Of a DNA stretch of 64,000 nucleotides, positions 27,342-36,044 are shown piece after piece. The translations under genes were made by a program, and so were the position numbers. Origin of the DNA: an uncultured Acidobacteriota bacterium (GTDB taxonomy: Bacteria > Acidobacteriota > Terriglobia > Terriglobales > Acidobacteriaceae); contig CAILAZ010000268.1 of the NCBI GenBank assembly GCA_903832295.1, forward strand, positions 1-64,000, written 5' to 3'. Numbering within the stretch: position 1 is the stretch's first letter; each line of letters opens with the position of its first letter. The notes below the pieces were generated by a model. It ran no database searches, was not told where the DNA came from, and was given only the letters and a program-made list of their open reading frames with translations.

Positions 27342-28478
27342 ATGAAGAGCAGAATACTGTTGTTCGCGGCTTTGATGACGATGCTGGGATCGCCGCTGCT
27401 GGCTGAAATGCGCATGCTGCGCCCGCTTCCGAACACGCTTGAGAGCAAGGACCGGATGGAACTGGAGTCGATGCATGCGAAGGCAGTTGCGCAGGGACGC
27501 ACGCTGTGCAACGCCTACTCGAGATTCAGAACGCAATGCGATGGCAAGGCCGACAGCACTGCCTGCCGGGCGTCGTTTTCCGACATCAACGAGAAGCTGG
27601 GGCACTACAACGAGGAAGCAGAGAAATATAACGGCGCGGTGGTGGCAAAGCTGAGGCAGCGCGTGGAAGGGCTGGCCAAGGTTGTGCAGAGAGATCAACA
27701 GGCGATTCGAAGCCTCGGCATCCATCATGATTCCGAGGAGTTCGAGTCATGGTCAAAATGGCTGGAGGACGCGGACGCAGAGAGAATGGAGCAGGTGGAC
27801 GCCGCGTTCCGGGATGCTGCCATGAGCGCGGCCAGTTCCCGCATCAAAGCGGCGCTGCGGGCAGGGGCCCTGAAGACGGCGGCCCTGGATCCGAAGACTG
27901 CAGAACGGCTGATTGGGCGGCTGAAGGGGGCGGGAGTGGGAGACCCGTACTTCTTCGAGGCGATCCGCAAGGTGGCGTCAACGGGCGGGAAGCAAGAGAC
28001 CGCGGAAGCGGGGATGAAAGTTCTGGACAGGCTGGGTAAGGCGAAGTCGATCTGGGATCTCCACGACATGGGGCCAAACAAGGAGAGCGCCACGTGGAAG
28101 GCGGGTTCCGAGCTGCTGGGCTTGTTCATCCCCGATCCGGAACTTGAACTGGTTGGCAAGCTCACGCTGGATGAAGTGCGCGCAACTTTTTACACGGTGA
28201 ACGAAGCAGCGATTGATTTTCCGGTTTTTTCGGCGCGGGTGCGCCAACTGGGGACGTTAACGGAGATGCACCTGCTGGCGCTGCGCACGCTGAGCGCACG
28301 GCTGCAAGCGGACGTTCAAAAGAAGGCCCCGGCGGCAAAGGAGCTTGCGGGAATCGACAAGCGGAAACCGGAAGAGGTTTGCGCGATGGGGCCGGATCCG
28401 TCGGAACCGGTGGCTGCGGAGTTCGACGGTGTGTTGCTGGCGCAGGGGTGCAGGCTTGCGCACGCGCCGGGCCAGTGA
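27342..28478 (+). CDS. Exported helical protein of the vWA-kinase operon
   Basis: 378 residues. A signal peptide (MKSRILLFAALMTMLGSPLLA) is followed by a mostly alpha-helical protein with three early Cys (RTLCNAY, TQCDG, TACRAS) and two late ones (EVCAMG, QGCRLAH). It has no transmembrane helix after the signal and no recognised domain. It begins 11 nt after the previous gene and ends 30 nt before the TPR gene. Confidence 0.6.
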   Translation: MKSRILLFAALMTMLGSPLLAEMRMLRPLPNTLESKDRMELESMHAKAVAQGRTLCNAYSRFRTQCDGKADSTACRASFSDINEKLGHYNEEAEKYNGAVVAKLRQRVEGLAKVVQRDQQAIRSLGIHHDSEEFESWSKWLEDADAERMEQVDAAFRDAAMSAASSRIKAALRAGALKTAALDPKTAERLIGRLKGAGVGDPYFFEAIRKVASTGGKQETAEAGMKVLDRLGKAKSIWDLHDMGPNKESATWKAGSELLGLFIPDPELELVGKLTLDEVRATFYTVNEAAIDFPVFSARVRQLGTLTEMHLLALRTLSARLQADVQKKAPAAKELAGIDKRKPEEVCAMGPDPSEPVAAEFDGVLLAQGCRLAHAPGQ

Positions 28479-28508
28479 GGGTAGAGAGAATTCTGACGAG
28501 GCGCCAGG

Positions 28509-29798
28509 ATGCCGATCAGTCCGGATGAATTCGATGAAGAAGGCAAGGTCAATGCACTGACTCCGATTTACGTGGCTGAGAGTGCGGAGCCTGCTGCCGA
28601 AAAACCAGAGCGCAAGGGGCGGAAGCTCCCGCTGGTATTTGCTTTGATTGCGATTGCGGTGCTGTTTGTGGGCTACCTTGCGTGGCCGAAGTCCTCGGTT
28701 CAAGTGCAGCTGGAAATTGGGGTGAAAGCGGCGAAGCAGGGGGACTGGGGCACGGCGGTGTCTTCGCTGAGTACGATCAGCACCTACCCCGTGTCCAGGG
28801 TTTACCGGGCGGAGGGGCTGGGGCAGCTGAAAAGGCCCTCAGAGGCGATTGACCTGATTTTCTCAGACCCGGAGGCGCAAAACCGGTTTGTAGATCTCTA
28901 CCAAAACTCCTACTACGTTTACTATCCTGAGCGCCTTGCCGGGGCTGCGATCAAGAACGGCGATCTCGCTGCCGCGGCTGGGGAGTGCAAGAACCAGCCG
29001 GACTCAAATTGGTTTGACGACGATACGGACGCGCTGGTCAATTGCGGGGTGGCGCTGGCGTATGCGCAGAATGCCACAGGCGAGGACGTGGAGAAAGCGA
29101 AATCCTACCTCCAGCACGTGATTGAATACTCCGACGCGGAGGTTGCCGACCACAGCGTGAAGAGCGCGGCGCAGATCGACCTGGGCACGCTGCTGATGAA
29201 GGTAAACGGGGACTCCGATAAGGCGCTGGCCCTGTATGCGCGCTACGTGGAAGCGAATCCTGGCGAAGCGGTGGCAGAAATCAATTATGGCTTCCTGCTG
29301 GCAAATCACCAGAGATATGCGGAAGCGGCCGTGCAGTTCCGAAAGGCGGCAACGGGCGAGAGCAAGAACGATGCAGGGGAGTTCCTGCGAATTGTTTTGC
29401 GGAAGCAGGCCGAGACGGCTGCACGCGCCGGGCAGTGGGCAAAGGCGTCGAAGCTGCTGAACCAGGCGATCCGGACGACGGGGCCGCCGGACTTGACATG
29501 GGTGGAGTGGGAACGGCTGCTGGTGTTCTGCGCGTTGAACTCCGGGCAATGGCAGCTTGCGGAAGCCAAGGCGGCGGTGCTGGCGCAGTACGCTCCGGAA
29601 GAGACACCGCACTGGGAAGGGCGGGTTCAGCGCTGGGTGAAGTTCGACAGCCGCGCGGAATACAACTACTGGCTGGGACAGGCACGCATGCAGCAGGGCA
29701 ACCGCGATGGGGCGGTGAACGCCTGGGAGAAAGCGCAGGCGCGACATCCGGATGACCTGTGGATTGCAGAAGAAATAAGACTGGCAAAATTGCGGTAA
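28509..29798 (+). CDS. Membrane-anchored TPR protein, last gene of the operon
   Basis: 429 residues. A short cytoplasmic N-terminus and one membrane helix (about 39-60, LPLVFALIAIAVLFVGYLAW) are followed by a periplasmic solenoid of TPR-like helices from about residue 65 to the end (GVKAAKQGDWGTAVSSLS, KALALYARYVEANPGEAVAE, ANHQRYAEAAVQFRKAATGE, WEKAQARHPDDLWIAEEIRL). It could serve as assembly platform for the two exported proteins encoded just upstream. A strong bidirectional terminator follows 17 nt after the stop. Confidence 0.72.
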   Translation: MPISPDEFDEEGKVNALTPIYVAESAEPAAEKPERKGRKLPLVFALIAIAVLFVGYLAWPKSSVQVQLEIGVKAAKQGDWGTAVSSLSTISTYPVSRVYRAEGLGQLKRPSEAIDLIFSDPEAQNRFVDLYQNSYYVYYPERLAGAAIKNGDLAAAAGECKNQPDSNWFDDDTDALVNCGVALAYAQNATGEDVEKAKSYLQHVIEYSDAEVADHSVKSAAQIDLGTLLMKVNGDSDKALALYARYVEANPGEAVAEINYGFLLANHQRYAEAAVQFRKAATGESKNDAGEFLRIVLRKQAETAARAGQWAKASKLLNQAIRTTGPPDLTWVEWERLLVFCALNSGQWQLAEAKAAVLAQYAPEETPHWEGRVQRWVKFDSRAEYNYWLGQARMQQGNRDGAVNAWEKAQARHPDDLWIAEEIRLAKLR

Positions 29799-29815
29799 GC
29801 GCGAAGAGAAACTGC

Positions 29816-29846
29816 AAAGAGCCTGCGGCTGCCGCAGGCTCTTTGG
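29816..29846. terminator. Bidirectional terminator closing the vWA-kinase operon
   Basis: Perfect 13-bp stem AAAGAGCCTGCGG / CCGCAGGCTCTTT with a 3-nt loop, A-rich on one flank and T-rich on the other, between convergent genes. Confidence 0.9.
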
Positions 29847-29864
29847 TGTTTGCGGAAGGACCGC

Positions 29865-32030
29865 CTATTTTGCGTCGGTACCCTCAAGGCCGCGGTGCTT
29901 CAACATGGCCTTGCTGTTGGGAGGAGCGCCGCGCCAGGATTCGTACATTCTTGCGAGATCCTGGGTGTTGCCCTGGGAGAGGACCATTTTGCGCAGGCGA
30001 TCGCCGTTGGCGCGGGTGAGTCCGCCATTTTCCTCAAACCACTGGTAGGCATCGTCGGAGAGCATCTGGGTCCAGAGATAAGCGTAGTAACCGGCGCTGT
30101 ATCCGCTCTGCCAGATGTGGTTGAAGTAGCTGGTGCGGTAGCGGGAGGGAACGTAGCTGAGATTGAGGTGCGTCTTGGCGAGGGCCTGCTTCTCGAAGTC
30201 GTCAGGGTTCTGGAGGGGCGCGTCCGGGGTGAGGAAGTGCCACTGCATGTCGAGCTCGGCGGCGGCGAGGAGCTCGGTCATGTCATATCCCTTGTTGAAG
30301 GTGGCAGCCTTGCGGATGCGTGCGACAAGTTCGGGGGGCATGAGGGCTCCGGTTTTGTAGTGGCGGGCGTAGTGGGCAAAGACGGCGGGCTGGAGCGCCC
30401 AGTGCTCGTTGAACTGCGAGGGGAACTCGACGAAGTCACGGGCGGTGGCGGTGCCAGCGAGGGTGGGGTAATTCGCGTCAGAGAAGATGCCGTGGAGGGC
30501 GTGTCCGAACTCGTGGAACATGGTGACGACATCACTGAAGCTGATGAGGGCGGGCTCGCCTTCGGCAGGCTTGGGGAGGTTGGCTACGTTGTAGGCAACG
30601 GGTGTGGTGCCGAGAAGGCGGGACTGGCCGACAAACTCGGACATCCATGCGCCGCCGTTCTTGTTGTCACGCTTGAAGTAGTCGCAGTAGAAGATGGCAA
30701 GGTGGCTGCCATCGGCGTTGAAGACTTCAAAGACGCGAACGTCGGGATGATACACGGGAATGTCATGCCGCTCCTTGAAGGTGATGCCGTAGAGCTGAGT
30801 GGCGGCGTAGAAGACTCCGTTCTGGAGGACGTTGTTGAGTTCGAAGTAGGGCTTGACCTGGGCATCGTCAAGATCGTAACGGGCCTTGCGAACTTTTTCG
30901 GAGTAGAAATCCCAGTCCCACGGCTGCACCTGGAATCCGCCTTTTTCGGCATCGATGACCTGCTGAATGTCATGGGCTTCCTGGGCGGCTTTGGCGGTGG
31001 CGGCGGGGACGATGGCGTCCATGAACTTGAGAGCAGCTTCGGGGGTCTTGGCCATCTGGTCTTCGAGCTTCCAGGCGGCAAAGCTGGGGTAGCCGAGGAG
31101 CTTGGCCTTCTGGGCGCGAAGCTGGGCGATGCGGGCGATGGTGTCACGGGTGTCATTGGCGTCGCCACGCTCGGTGCGATTCCATGAATGCTCGAAGATG
31201 GCCTGGCGGGTTACACGGTCCGTGAGCAGGGCAAGGTCGGGCTGCTGGGTGGTGTTCTGGAGCGGGATGAGGAAGCCTTCGACCTGGCGGCTCTTGGCGG
31301 CCTGTGCGGCAGCGGCGATGCGGGCGTCGGAGAGTCCGGCGAGTGCGAGCTTGTTGGGGGCGACGTAGGCTCCGGCCTTGGTGGCGGCGAGGAGCTTGTT
31401 GCCGAAAGCGTTGGAGAGCGAGGAAAGTTCCTCATTCAATTTGCGGAGCTGGGCCTTGTCGGGTTCAGAGAGCCCGGCTCCGGCGTGCACAAACTGGTCA
31501 TAGACGCGCTCGACGAGGCGGAGCGATTCGGGGTCGAGCTTGAGGGCGGCGCGCTGATTGTAGATGGCCGAGACGCGCGCAAAGAGTTTGGCGTTGAGGT
31601 GAATGGAGTCGCTGTGAGCGGCGAGCTTGGGAGCTTCGACGGTTTTTACGTGCTGGAGGGTGTCATTGGTATTGGCACCGGTGACGCCGCTGAAGGCGGC
31701 GAGGACACGATCTAGAAGCTGTCCGCTCTTCTCCATGGCAACGATGGTGTTTTCAAAAGTGGGGGGCTCGGGATTGTCAGCGATGGCGGTGATTTCCGCG
31801 CCGTGCTGGACGATTCCGGCCTCGATGGCGGGCTGGTAGTCGGCGTCCTTGATCTTGTCAAAGGGCGGTGCTTTGAAGGGCAGGGTGCTGGGTGCGTAGA
31901 ACGGATTGGAGGGGCCGAATTCTGCGGCCGCGGCGAGGGCGGGATCGGGGGAACAGATCACAATAGCTCCAGAAACGATCAGGGTCATGAAGATGAGCCT
32001 GACGGCGTTGAGTCGAGTGAATTTCATCAT
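29865..32030 (-). CDS. dcp: M3-family zinc peptidase (peptidyl-dipeptidase Dcp-like)
   Basis: 721 residues. A probable signal sequence (about 10-34) precedes a full M3 peptidase. The zinc site is FHEFGHALHGIF (HExxH), with the third ligand Glu in VEFPSQFNEHW about 30 residues later. The C-terminal substrate region is present (YFNHIWQSGYSAGYYAYLWT). Dcp-type enzymes release C-terminal dipeptides from oligopeptides, in the periplasm if exported. ATG 32030 and 32027 are both possible. Confidence 0.9.
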   Translation of the reverse strand: MMKFTRLNAVRLIFMTLIVSGAIVICSPDPALAAAAEFGPSNPFYAPSTLPFKAPPFDKIKDADYQPAIEAGIVQHGAEITAIADNPEPPTFENTIVAMEKSGQLLDRVLAAFSGVTGANTNDTLQHVKTVEAPKLAAHSDSIHLNAKLFARVSAIYNQRAALKLDPESLRLVERVYDQFVHAGAGLSEPDKAQLRKLNEELSSLSNAFGNKLLAATKAGAYVAPNKLALAGLSDARIAAAAQAAKSRQVEGFLIPLQNTTQQPDLALLTDRVTRQAIFEHSWNRTERGDANDTRDTIARIAQLRAQKAKLLGYPSFAAWKLEDQMAKTPEAALKFMDAIVPAATAKAAQEAHDIQQVIDAEKGGFQVQPWDWDFYSEKVRKARYDLDDAQVKPYFELNNVLQNGVFYAATQLYGITFKERHDIPVYHPDVRVFEVFNADGSHLAIFYCDYFKRDNKNGGAWMSEFVGQSRLLGTTPVAYNVANLPKPAEGEPALISFSDVVTMFHEFGHALHGIFSDANYPTLAGTATARDFVEFPSQFNEHWALQPAVFAHYARHYKTGALMPPELVARIRKAATFNKGYDMTELLAAAELDMQWHFLTPDAPLQNPDDFEKQALAKTHLNLSYVPSRYRTSYFNHIWQSGYSAGYYAYLWTQMLSDDAYQWFEENGGLTRANGDRLRKMVLSQGNTQDLARMYESWRGAPPNSKAMLKHRGLEGTDAK

Positions 32031-32072
32031 GGGCTTCGAGGTTCCTTGTCTGCCCCATTGTAACGCCGGGGG

Positions 32073-33041
32073 CTACCCGCGCATGACGGGAGTGGCGTGG
32101 AGGAGGTAGGCAAGGATGGCGAGAAGGGCGGCGAAGTAGAGCTGCACGGCGATGGAGCCATCCTGTGGAATGGGCTTGCGGTAGAGCTGCCAGGCAAATC
32201 CGGCGGCGAGGAAAAGAAGAGTGGCTTCGCCGGTCCACCAGAAGAGGGCGAGGCTGAAGACGAGGAGACTGATGCGGCCCATGCGGTCAATGGGGAGGAC
32301 AGCTCCGGCACCATCGAGAATCCAGACGGGGATGAGGTTGAGGAGGTTGAGCCAGGCTCCGGTGTGGGCGAGGGCTCCCCAGATGGGGTTGCCGGTGCGC
32401 CAGAAGAGGAAGGCGGCGACGAGAGCGGCGAGGAGTCCGGCGGCGGGGCCGGCAAGGGAGACGAAGGAACGAACCTCGGTGGAGACTCCGAGAGCCTGCC
32501 ACTTGACGTAGGCTCCGAGGCCGGGGAGGAAGACGGGCATTTCGGCGGGAAGGCCGCGGCGCTTGACCTCGGCGAAGTGTCCCATCTCGTGAATGAGGAT
32601 CATGAGGGCGAAGCCGATGCCGAACCAGGCTCCGAAGGCGGCCCAGTAGATTCCGAGGAAGGCGACGAAGCTGAAGAGGAATTTGAACTTGAAGATGGCG
32701 AAGAGGAAGGTCTTGGCCTTGGCAAGGACGAGAGCGAGAGGCGCGAGGGGGCCGAGTCGCCTGGCCCAGGGATGCTGCGATTTGGCGGCGGCGGCGGGGG
32801 GGCTGGCGAGGTCGCGCAGGTGCTGCTCGATCCACTCGGCCTGCTTGGAGGCGGGCGGGACGAGTTGCAGGGCGGCGAGCCAGGCCTGGCGGGCGTTGAC
32901 GAGATCGTGCTGATGCTCAAAGGTGACGGCCTGGGTGCGGAGGGCGTCGAGTTCGTCGGCGTGGACGAGGGCGCGGCACTGCGGGCAGACGATGGCATCC
33001 GGCGACAGCGGGGCGAGACAGCGGGTGCAGTTCAGAGGCAA
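32073..33041 (-). CDS. M50 site-2-protease-like membrane metalloprotease with zinc ribbon
   Basis: 322 residues from a TTG at 33041 (AGGA 6 nt upstream). The N-terminal zinc ribbon is CTRCLAPLSPDAIVCPQCRA, then a cytoplasmic helical linker and at least five membrane helices. The active site is intact: HEMGH in MILIHEMGHFAEVKRRG and NLIPVWILDGAGA (NxxPxxxLDG). Such proteases cut membrane-embedded substrates. The zinc ribbon may recruit one. It lies 8 nt after the zinc-ribbon membrane gene upstream and is co-transcribed with it. Confidence 0.85.
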   Translation of the reverse strand: MPLNCTRCLAPLSPDAIVCPQCRALVHADELDALRTQAVTFEHQHDLVNARQAWLAALQLVPPASKQAEWIEQHLRDLASPPAAAAKSQHPWARRLGPLAPLALVLAKAKTFLFAIFKFKFLFSFVAFLGIYWAAFGAWFGIGFALMILIHEMGHFAEVKRRGLPAEMPVFLPGLGAYVKWQALGVSTEVRSFVSLAGPAAGLLAALVAAFLFWRTGNPIWGALAHTGAWLNLLNLIPVWILDGAGAVLPIDRMGRISLLVFSLALFWWTGEATLLFLAAGFAWQLYRKPIPQDGSIAVQLYFAALLAILAYLLHATPVMRG

Positions 33042-33049
33042 ATGGGTCC

Positions 33050-33769
33050 TTAGTAGGGGCCTTCGACAGTGAGCCGGGGCGGACCAGAGGTCATGCGCCA
33101 GGCGATACGTGTCCCTACAAGGAGGATAACAAGTCCGAGCGCGCCGGAGACGAAGTTGCCCGAAAGTTCGAGGAAGGGCGAGGCAAGGCCGTAGAGGAGC
33201 AGGATGCCGAGAACCTTACCAAGGGAAGGGGTTGAGGATTCCGGGGCGTCGGCGGAGTTCGATGCGTCCTGCGGAGAGGCGGGAGCTTTGCTTTTTTCGA
33301 CCTGCGCGTTGGAGGGCCGGTGCTGCACGTAGCTGGCGATTCCCATGGGGATAGCGGAGAGCGAGACGGCGGCGTAGGTGAGGGCGACGGCAAGATACTG
33401 ATAGCGGCGTCCGCCGATGTTGCCGGAACCCATCATCATTGCCCTGGCGACGAGGTAGCCGACGGCGAGGGAGACGTAGCCGATCTCAATGTGGAGGAGG
33501 ATGCCGACGGCGGAGTAGAGGATGAGTCCGAGGAGCGCGCCGCCGAGGCCGAAGAGGATGGCGCGGGAGAAGGCGGCGTGGGTGTCCACGGGGCGCTGGG
33601 ACTGAATGCGCTGGGAGCAGGCAGGACAGGCCATGGAGCCGTTGAGACGGTAGTAGGAGCCAACGATGGGCTGGCGGCAGACGCAGCAGGCGTCTCCGGC
33701 GGGCGGGGGCTCATGGAACTCAGCCGTTTGGAACTGCGGCAGAGACTGCGCGTCATTGTTGTGAGGCAT
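33050..33769 (-). CDS. Zinc-ribbon membrane protein paired with M50 protease
   Basis: 239 residues. An N-terminal four-Cys ribbon (CCVCRQPIVGSY, CPACSQRI) is followed by two membrane helix pairs (about 70-115 and 125-150), a Ser/Pro-rich loop and a C-terminal helix pair (about 185-230). No known enzyme motif. Its arrangement next to a ribbon-bearing M50 protease suggests a partner or substrate. Confidence 0.65.
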   Translation of the reverse strand: MPHNNDAQSLPQFQTAEFHEPPPAGDACCVCRQPIVGSYYRLNGSMACPACSQRIQSQRPVDTHAAFSRAILFGLGGALLGLILYSAVGILLHIEIGYVSLAVGYLVARAMMMGSGNIGGRRYQYLAVALTYAAVSLSAIPMGIASYVQHRPSNAQVEKSKAPASPQDASNSADAPESSTPSLGKVLGILLLYGLASPFLELSGNFVSGALGLVILLVGTRIAWRMTSGPPRLTVEGPY

Positions 33770-33876
33770 GAGGGTAAAACTAACAGAGCGGCAGCGGGCT
33801 GAGAACGGAAATCAGGCGAGTTGGGGATCAAAACTCCCAGACGGTCACTGAGGAGAAATCTCTTTGCGCCAGCCGA

Positions 33877-34101
33877 TTAGTTCATTCCGCAGCCACCGCC
33901 ACCGCAGGAGCCGGCGGGCATGCCGCATGGCATCTTGGGAGCGGAGCCGGTGGACTTGTCCGTGCCATGGGCGGCGAAGGTGGAGAGCTGCTGTTCGAGT
34001 TCGGCGCTCTTGCAGGAGGGGCACTCAGACTTGCTGGAACCGTACACGATGGCTTCAAACTTGTGGCCGCAACCCTTGCAGACGTACTCGAAAATCGGCA
34101 T
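33877..34101 (-). CDS. FmdB-family zinc-ribbon protein
   Basis: 74 residues from ATG 34101. The N-terminus MPIFEYVCKGCGHKFEAIV and CPSCKS form the FmdB-type (CxxCxxxF ... CxxC) zinc ribbon. The C-terminal tail is rich in Gly, Cys and Met (PCGMPAGSCGGGGCGMN), which could bind metal. FmdB-type proteins are putative regulators of unknown role. Confidence 0.85.
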   Translation of the reverse strand: MPIFEYVCKGCGHKFEAIVYGSSKSECPSCKSAELEQQLSTFAAHGTDKSTGSAPKMPCGMPAGSCGGGGCGMN

Positions 34102-34196
34102 CAGAACCTCCAGAGGAATGGGCGCGGGAGCAAGCTGCCGGGCACATTGAAACTGATACATTCATTATACGGGGAAGTTGCGCCCGCACAGAGACC

Positions 34197-35234
34197 ATGC
34201 CGAGCACGGAACCGATTCTAGAGCCGACAGAGCTGCAAATAGAGAATGACTTTGTGCCGCGCCGCTTTTTGCGCGGAGGCAACGCACAGACCATAGCCGG
34301 AAACTTCATGCGGCGGGCGAACGGACTGCCCGCGCCGGAAGAACGGCTCTTCCAGATTGAAGAAGACGTGCAGATCATGTGCCACTGCCACTGGCAGGCA
34401 GAGCGGCAGAAGCGGCTGACGCTGATGATTGTGCACGGGCTGGAAGGCTCGAGCAATTCGCAGTATGTGGTTGGCACCGGGAGCCGGGCATGGGCGCAGG
34501 GATGGAACGTGGTGCGGATGAATATCCGCGGCTGCGGGGGGACGGAACACCTGTCCGCAACGCTGTATCACTCCGGGCTCTCGCAGGACGTGGAGAAGCT
34601 GGTGGAGGAGATGATTGCCCGGGATGGGCTGAAACGGGTGGCGCTGGCAGGGTTCTCCATGGGCGGCAACCAGGTGCTGCGGGCGGTGGGACGGTGGGGT
34701 ACGAAAGCGCCTCCGGAGCTGATTGGGGCGGCGACGGTTTCTCCGGCATGCGACCTGTCGCTTTCTTCCGACCGGATTCATGCGGCTGCGTATTCGATCT
34801 ACGAGTGGTGGTTCCTGAGGGCTCTGCGCAAGAGCTTCCGCCGGAAGGCGGAACTGTGGCCGGGACGGTACGATACGTGGCTGCTGGAAGAAGTGCACTC
34901 GGTGCGGGACTTTGATGAGCACGTGACGGCTCGCTACATGGGATTTGACGGCGCGGAGGATTACTACGACAAGGCGAGCTCGTCGCACGTGCTGGACAAG
35001 ATCGCGATTCCGGCGCTGGTGATTCACGCGGAGGATGATCCGTTCGTGGTGATCTCCGAGGAGAGCCAGCGGAAGCTGCGGGAGAATCGGCAGATTACAT
35101 TTCTGCACACGAAGCACGGCGGACATTGCGCATTCATCGGCGAGGCAAAGGGCAACGACGACGGACGCTGGGCGGAGCGGAAGATCGTGGAGTTCCTGAG
35201 CAAGGTGGAAGCGCGCGCAAAGGGAGCCCGCTGA
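34197..35234 (+). CDS. YheT-family alpha/beta hydrolase
   Basis: 345 residues from ATG 34197; the frame is open much further upstream but there overlaps the convergent FmdB-like gene. The nucleophile elbow is GFSMGGNQ (about 155). The oxyanion-side motif is HGLEGSSNSQY, the acid is in HAEDDPFV, and the His is in HGGHCAFIG. YheT/ABHD1-type hydrolases are carboxylesterases or lipases of unknown substrate. The next gene starts on the base after the stop. Confidence 0.85.
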   Translation: MPSTEPILEPTELQIENDFVPRRFLRGGNAQTIAGNFMRRANGLPAPEERLFQIEEDVQIMCHCHWQAERQKRLTLMIVHGLEGSSNSQYVVGTGSRAWAQGWNVVRMNIRGCGGTEHLSATLYHSGLSQDVEKLVEEMIARDGLKRVALAGFSMGGNQVLRAVGRWGTKAPPELIGAATVSPACDLSLSSDRIHAAAYSIYEWWFLRALRKSFRRKAELWPGRYDTWLLEEVHSVRDFDEHVTARYMGFDGAEDYYDKASSSHVLDKIAIPALVIHAEDDPFVVISEESQRKLRENRQITFLHTKHGGHCAFIGEAKGNDDGRWAERKIVEFLSKVEARAKGAR

Positions 35235-35858
35235 GTGGACGCCGATTTCAGCGTGGAGTTCGGCGGAGAGGCAGCGGCGCTGGAGCTTCCGTGGAGGGAC
35301 GCCGAAGGACGGCTGCAATATGTGGAGCTGCGCGGCAATACAGCGGCGGTTGAGCAGATTGCGGAGGCAAGGCAGTTCCCTGCCCTGAGACGGTTGCTGA
35401 CCGAGATCAACGCGGAGACGAGCGCGTGGATGACGGCGAAGTGCGATGTCTGGGCAGAGCGCGCAGAGGCCGGAGAGAATCTGTACGGCGCGGCATTTGT
35501 GCAGGGCTGCTATGTGGACGTGGTGCTGGCCGGAGAGGCTGAGCGGCTGCGCGAGAGCCTGACGGTACACGAGAACGCGGCGCGCAGGATCGCGAGGCAG
35601 ATGGAAGAGGACGAGGAGTTGGAGGCATCGGCAGAGATCGTGGTGCGGCGATGCTATTTCCATCGCAATGCACTTCATTGCAATGCGACGGAAGGCGAAG
35701 CGATGGAGGAGTCCGATGCGGGATGCTGCCTGACGTTGTTCCTCAGCGGGTTTGGCAGGACGGCAGAGGAGGCGGCAGAGCGCTGGACGAGGGCGCTGGA
35801 AGTTGCCGGGAAGTGTCTGCGGGAAACGCGACTTGAGGAAGAACGGGCGAAAGGCTGA
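35235..35858 (+). CDS. Conserved-looking protein of unknown function
   Basis: 207 residues from GTG 35235, abutting the hydrolase stop (TGA|GTG). A mixed alpha/beta sequence, acidic, with several Cys (AKCDVW, QGCYVD, RRCYFHRNALHCN, AGCCLTLFL). No signal peptide or membrane helix. Its tight linkage to the hydrolase is the only functional hint. Confidence 0.6.
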   Translation: MDADFSVEFGGEAAALELPWRDAEGRLQYVELRGNTAAVEQIAEARQFPALRRLLTEINAETSAWMTAKCDVWAERAEAGENLYGAAFVQGCYVDVVLAGEAERLRESLTVHENAARRIARQMEEDEELEASAEIVVRRCYFHRNALHCNATEGEAMEESDAGCCLTLFLSGFGRTAEEAAERWTRALEVAGKCLRETRLEEERAKG

Positions 35859-35901
35859 GAAGTCGGATAAAATGATGGAGAGCGCCAGCTCAAAATCATG
35901 T

Positions 35902-35978
35902 GGGAGCGTAGCTCAGTTGGATAGAGCATCTGCCTTCTAAGCAGAGGGTCGCAGGTTCGAGTCCTGCCGCTCCTACCA
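35902..35978 (+). tRNA. tRNA-Arg (TCT), prophage attachment gene
   Basis: Acceptor GGGAGCG / CGCTCCT, anticodon stem TCTGC / GCAGA around CTTCTAA (anticodon TCT), T loop GGTTCGAGTCC and an encoded CCA. Phage genes begin within 65 nt of its 3' end, the usual situation at a tRNA attB/attL. Confidence 0.95.
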
Positions 35979-36014
35979 TAGTTACAAAGGACCTCTTACA
36001 TATTTTTCGGTTTC

Positions 36015-36044
36015 AGCACTGGATTGGGAGAAGAATCCAGTGCT
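36015..36044 (+). promoter_or_regulatory. Hairpin over the first phage ribosome-binding site
   Basis: Perfect 11-bp stem AGCACTGGATT / AATCCAGTGCT with an 8-nt loop GGGAGAAG. The loop is Shine-Dalgarno-like and the GTG start (36040) lies in the right arm. Confidence 0.6.

Noticed and set aside
29850-31187. 445-codon + strand open frame
   Set aside because: Antisense shadow of the M3 peptidase, caused by GC-rich codon bias; low-complexity Gly/Val/Glu product.
34218-35678. 486-codon minus-strand open frame
   Set aside because: Antisense to the YheT hydrolase and the following gene; His/Arg-rich product without domains.
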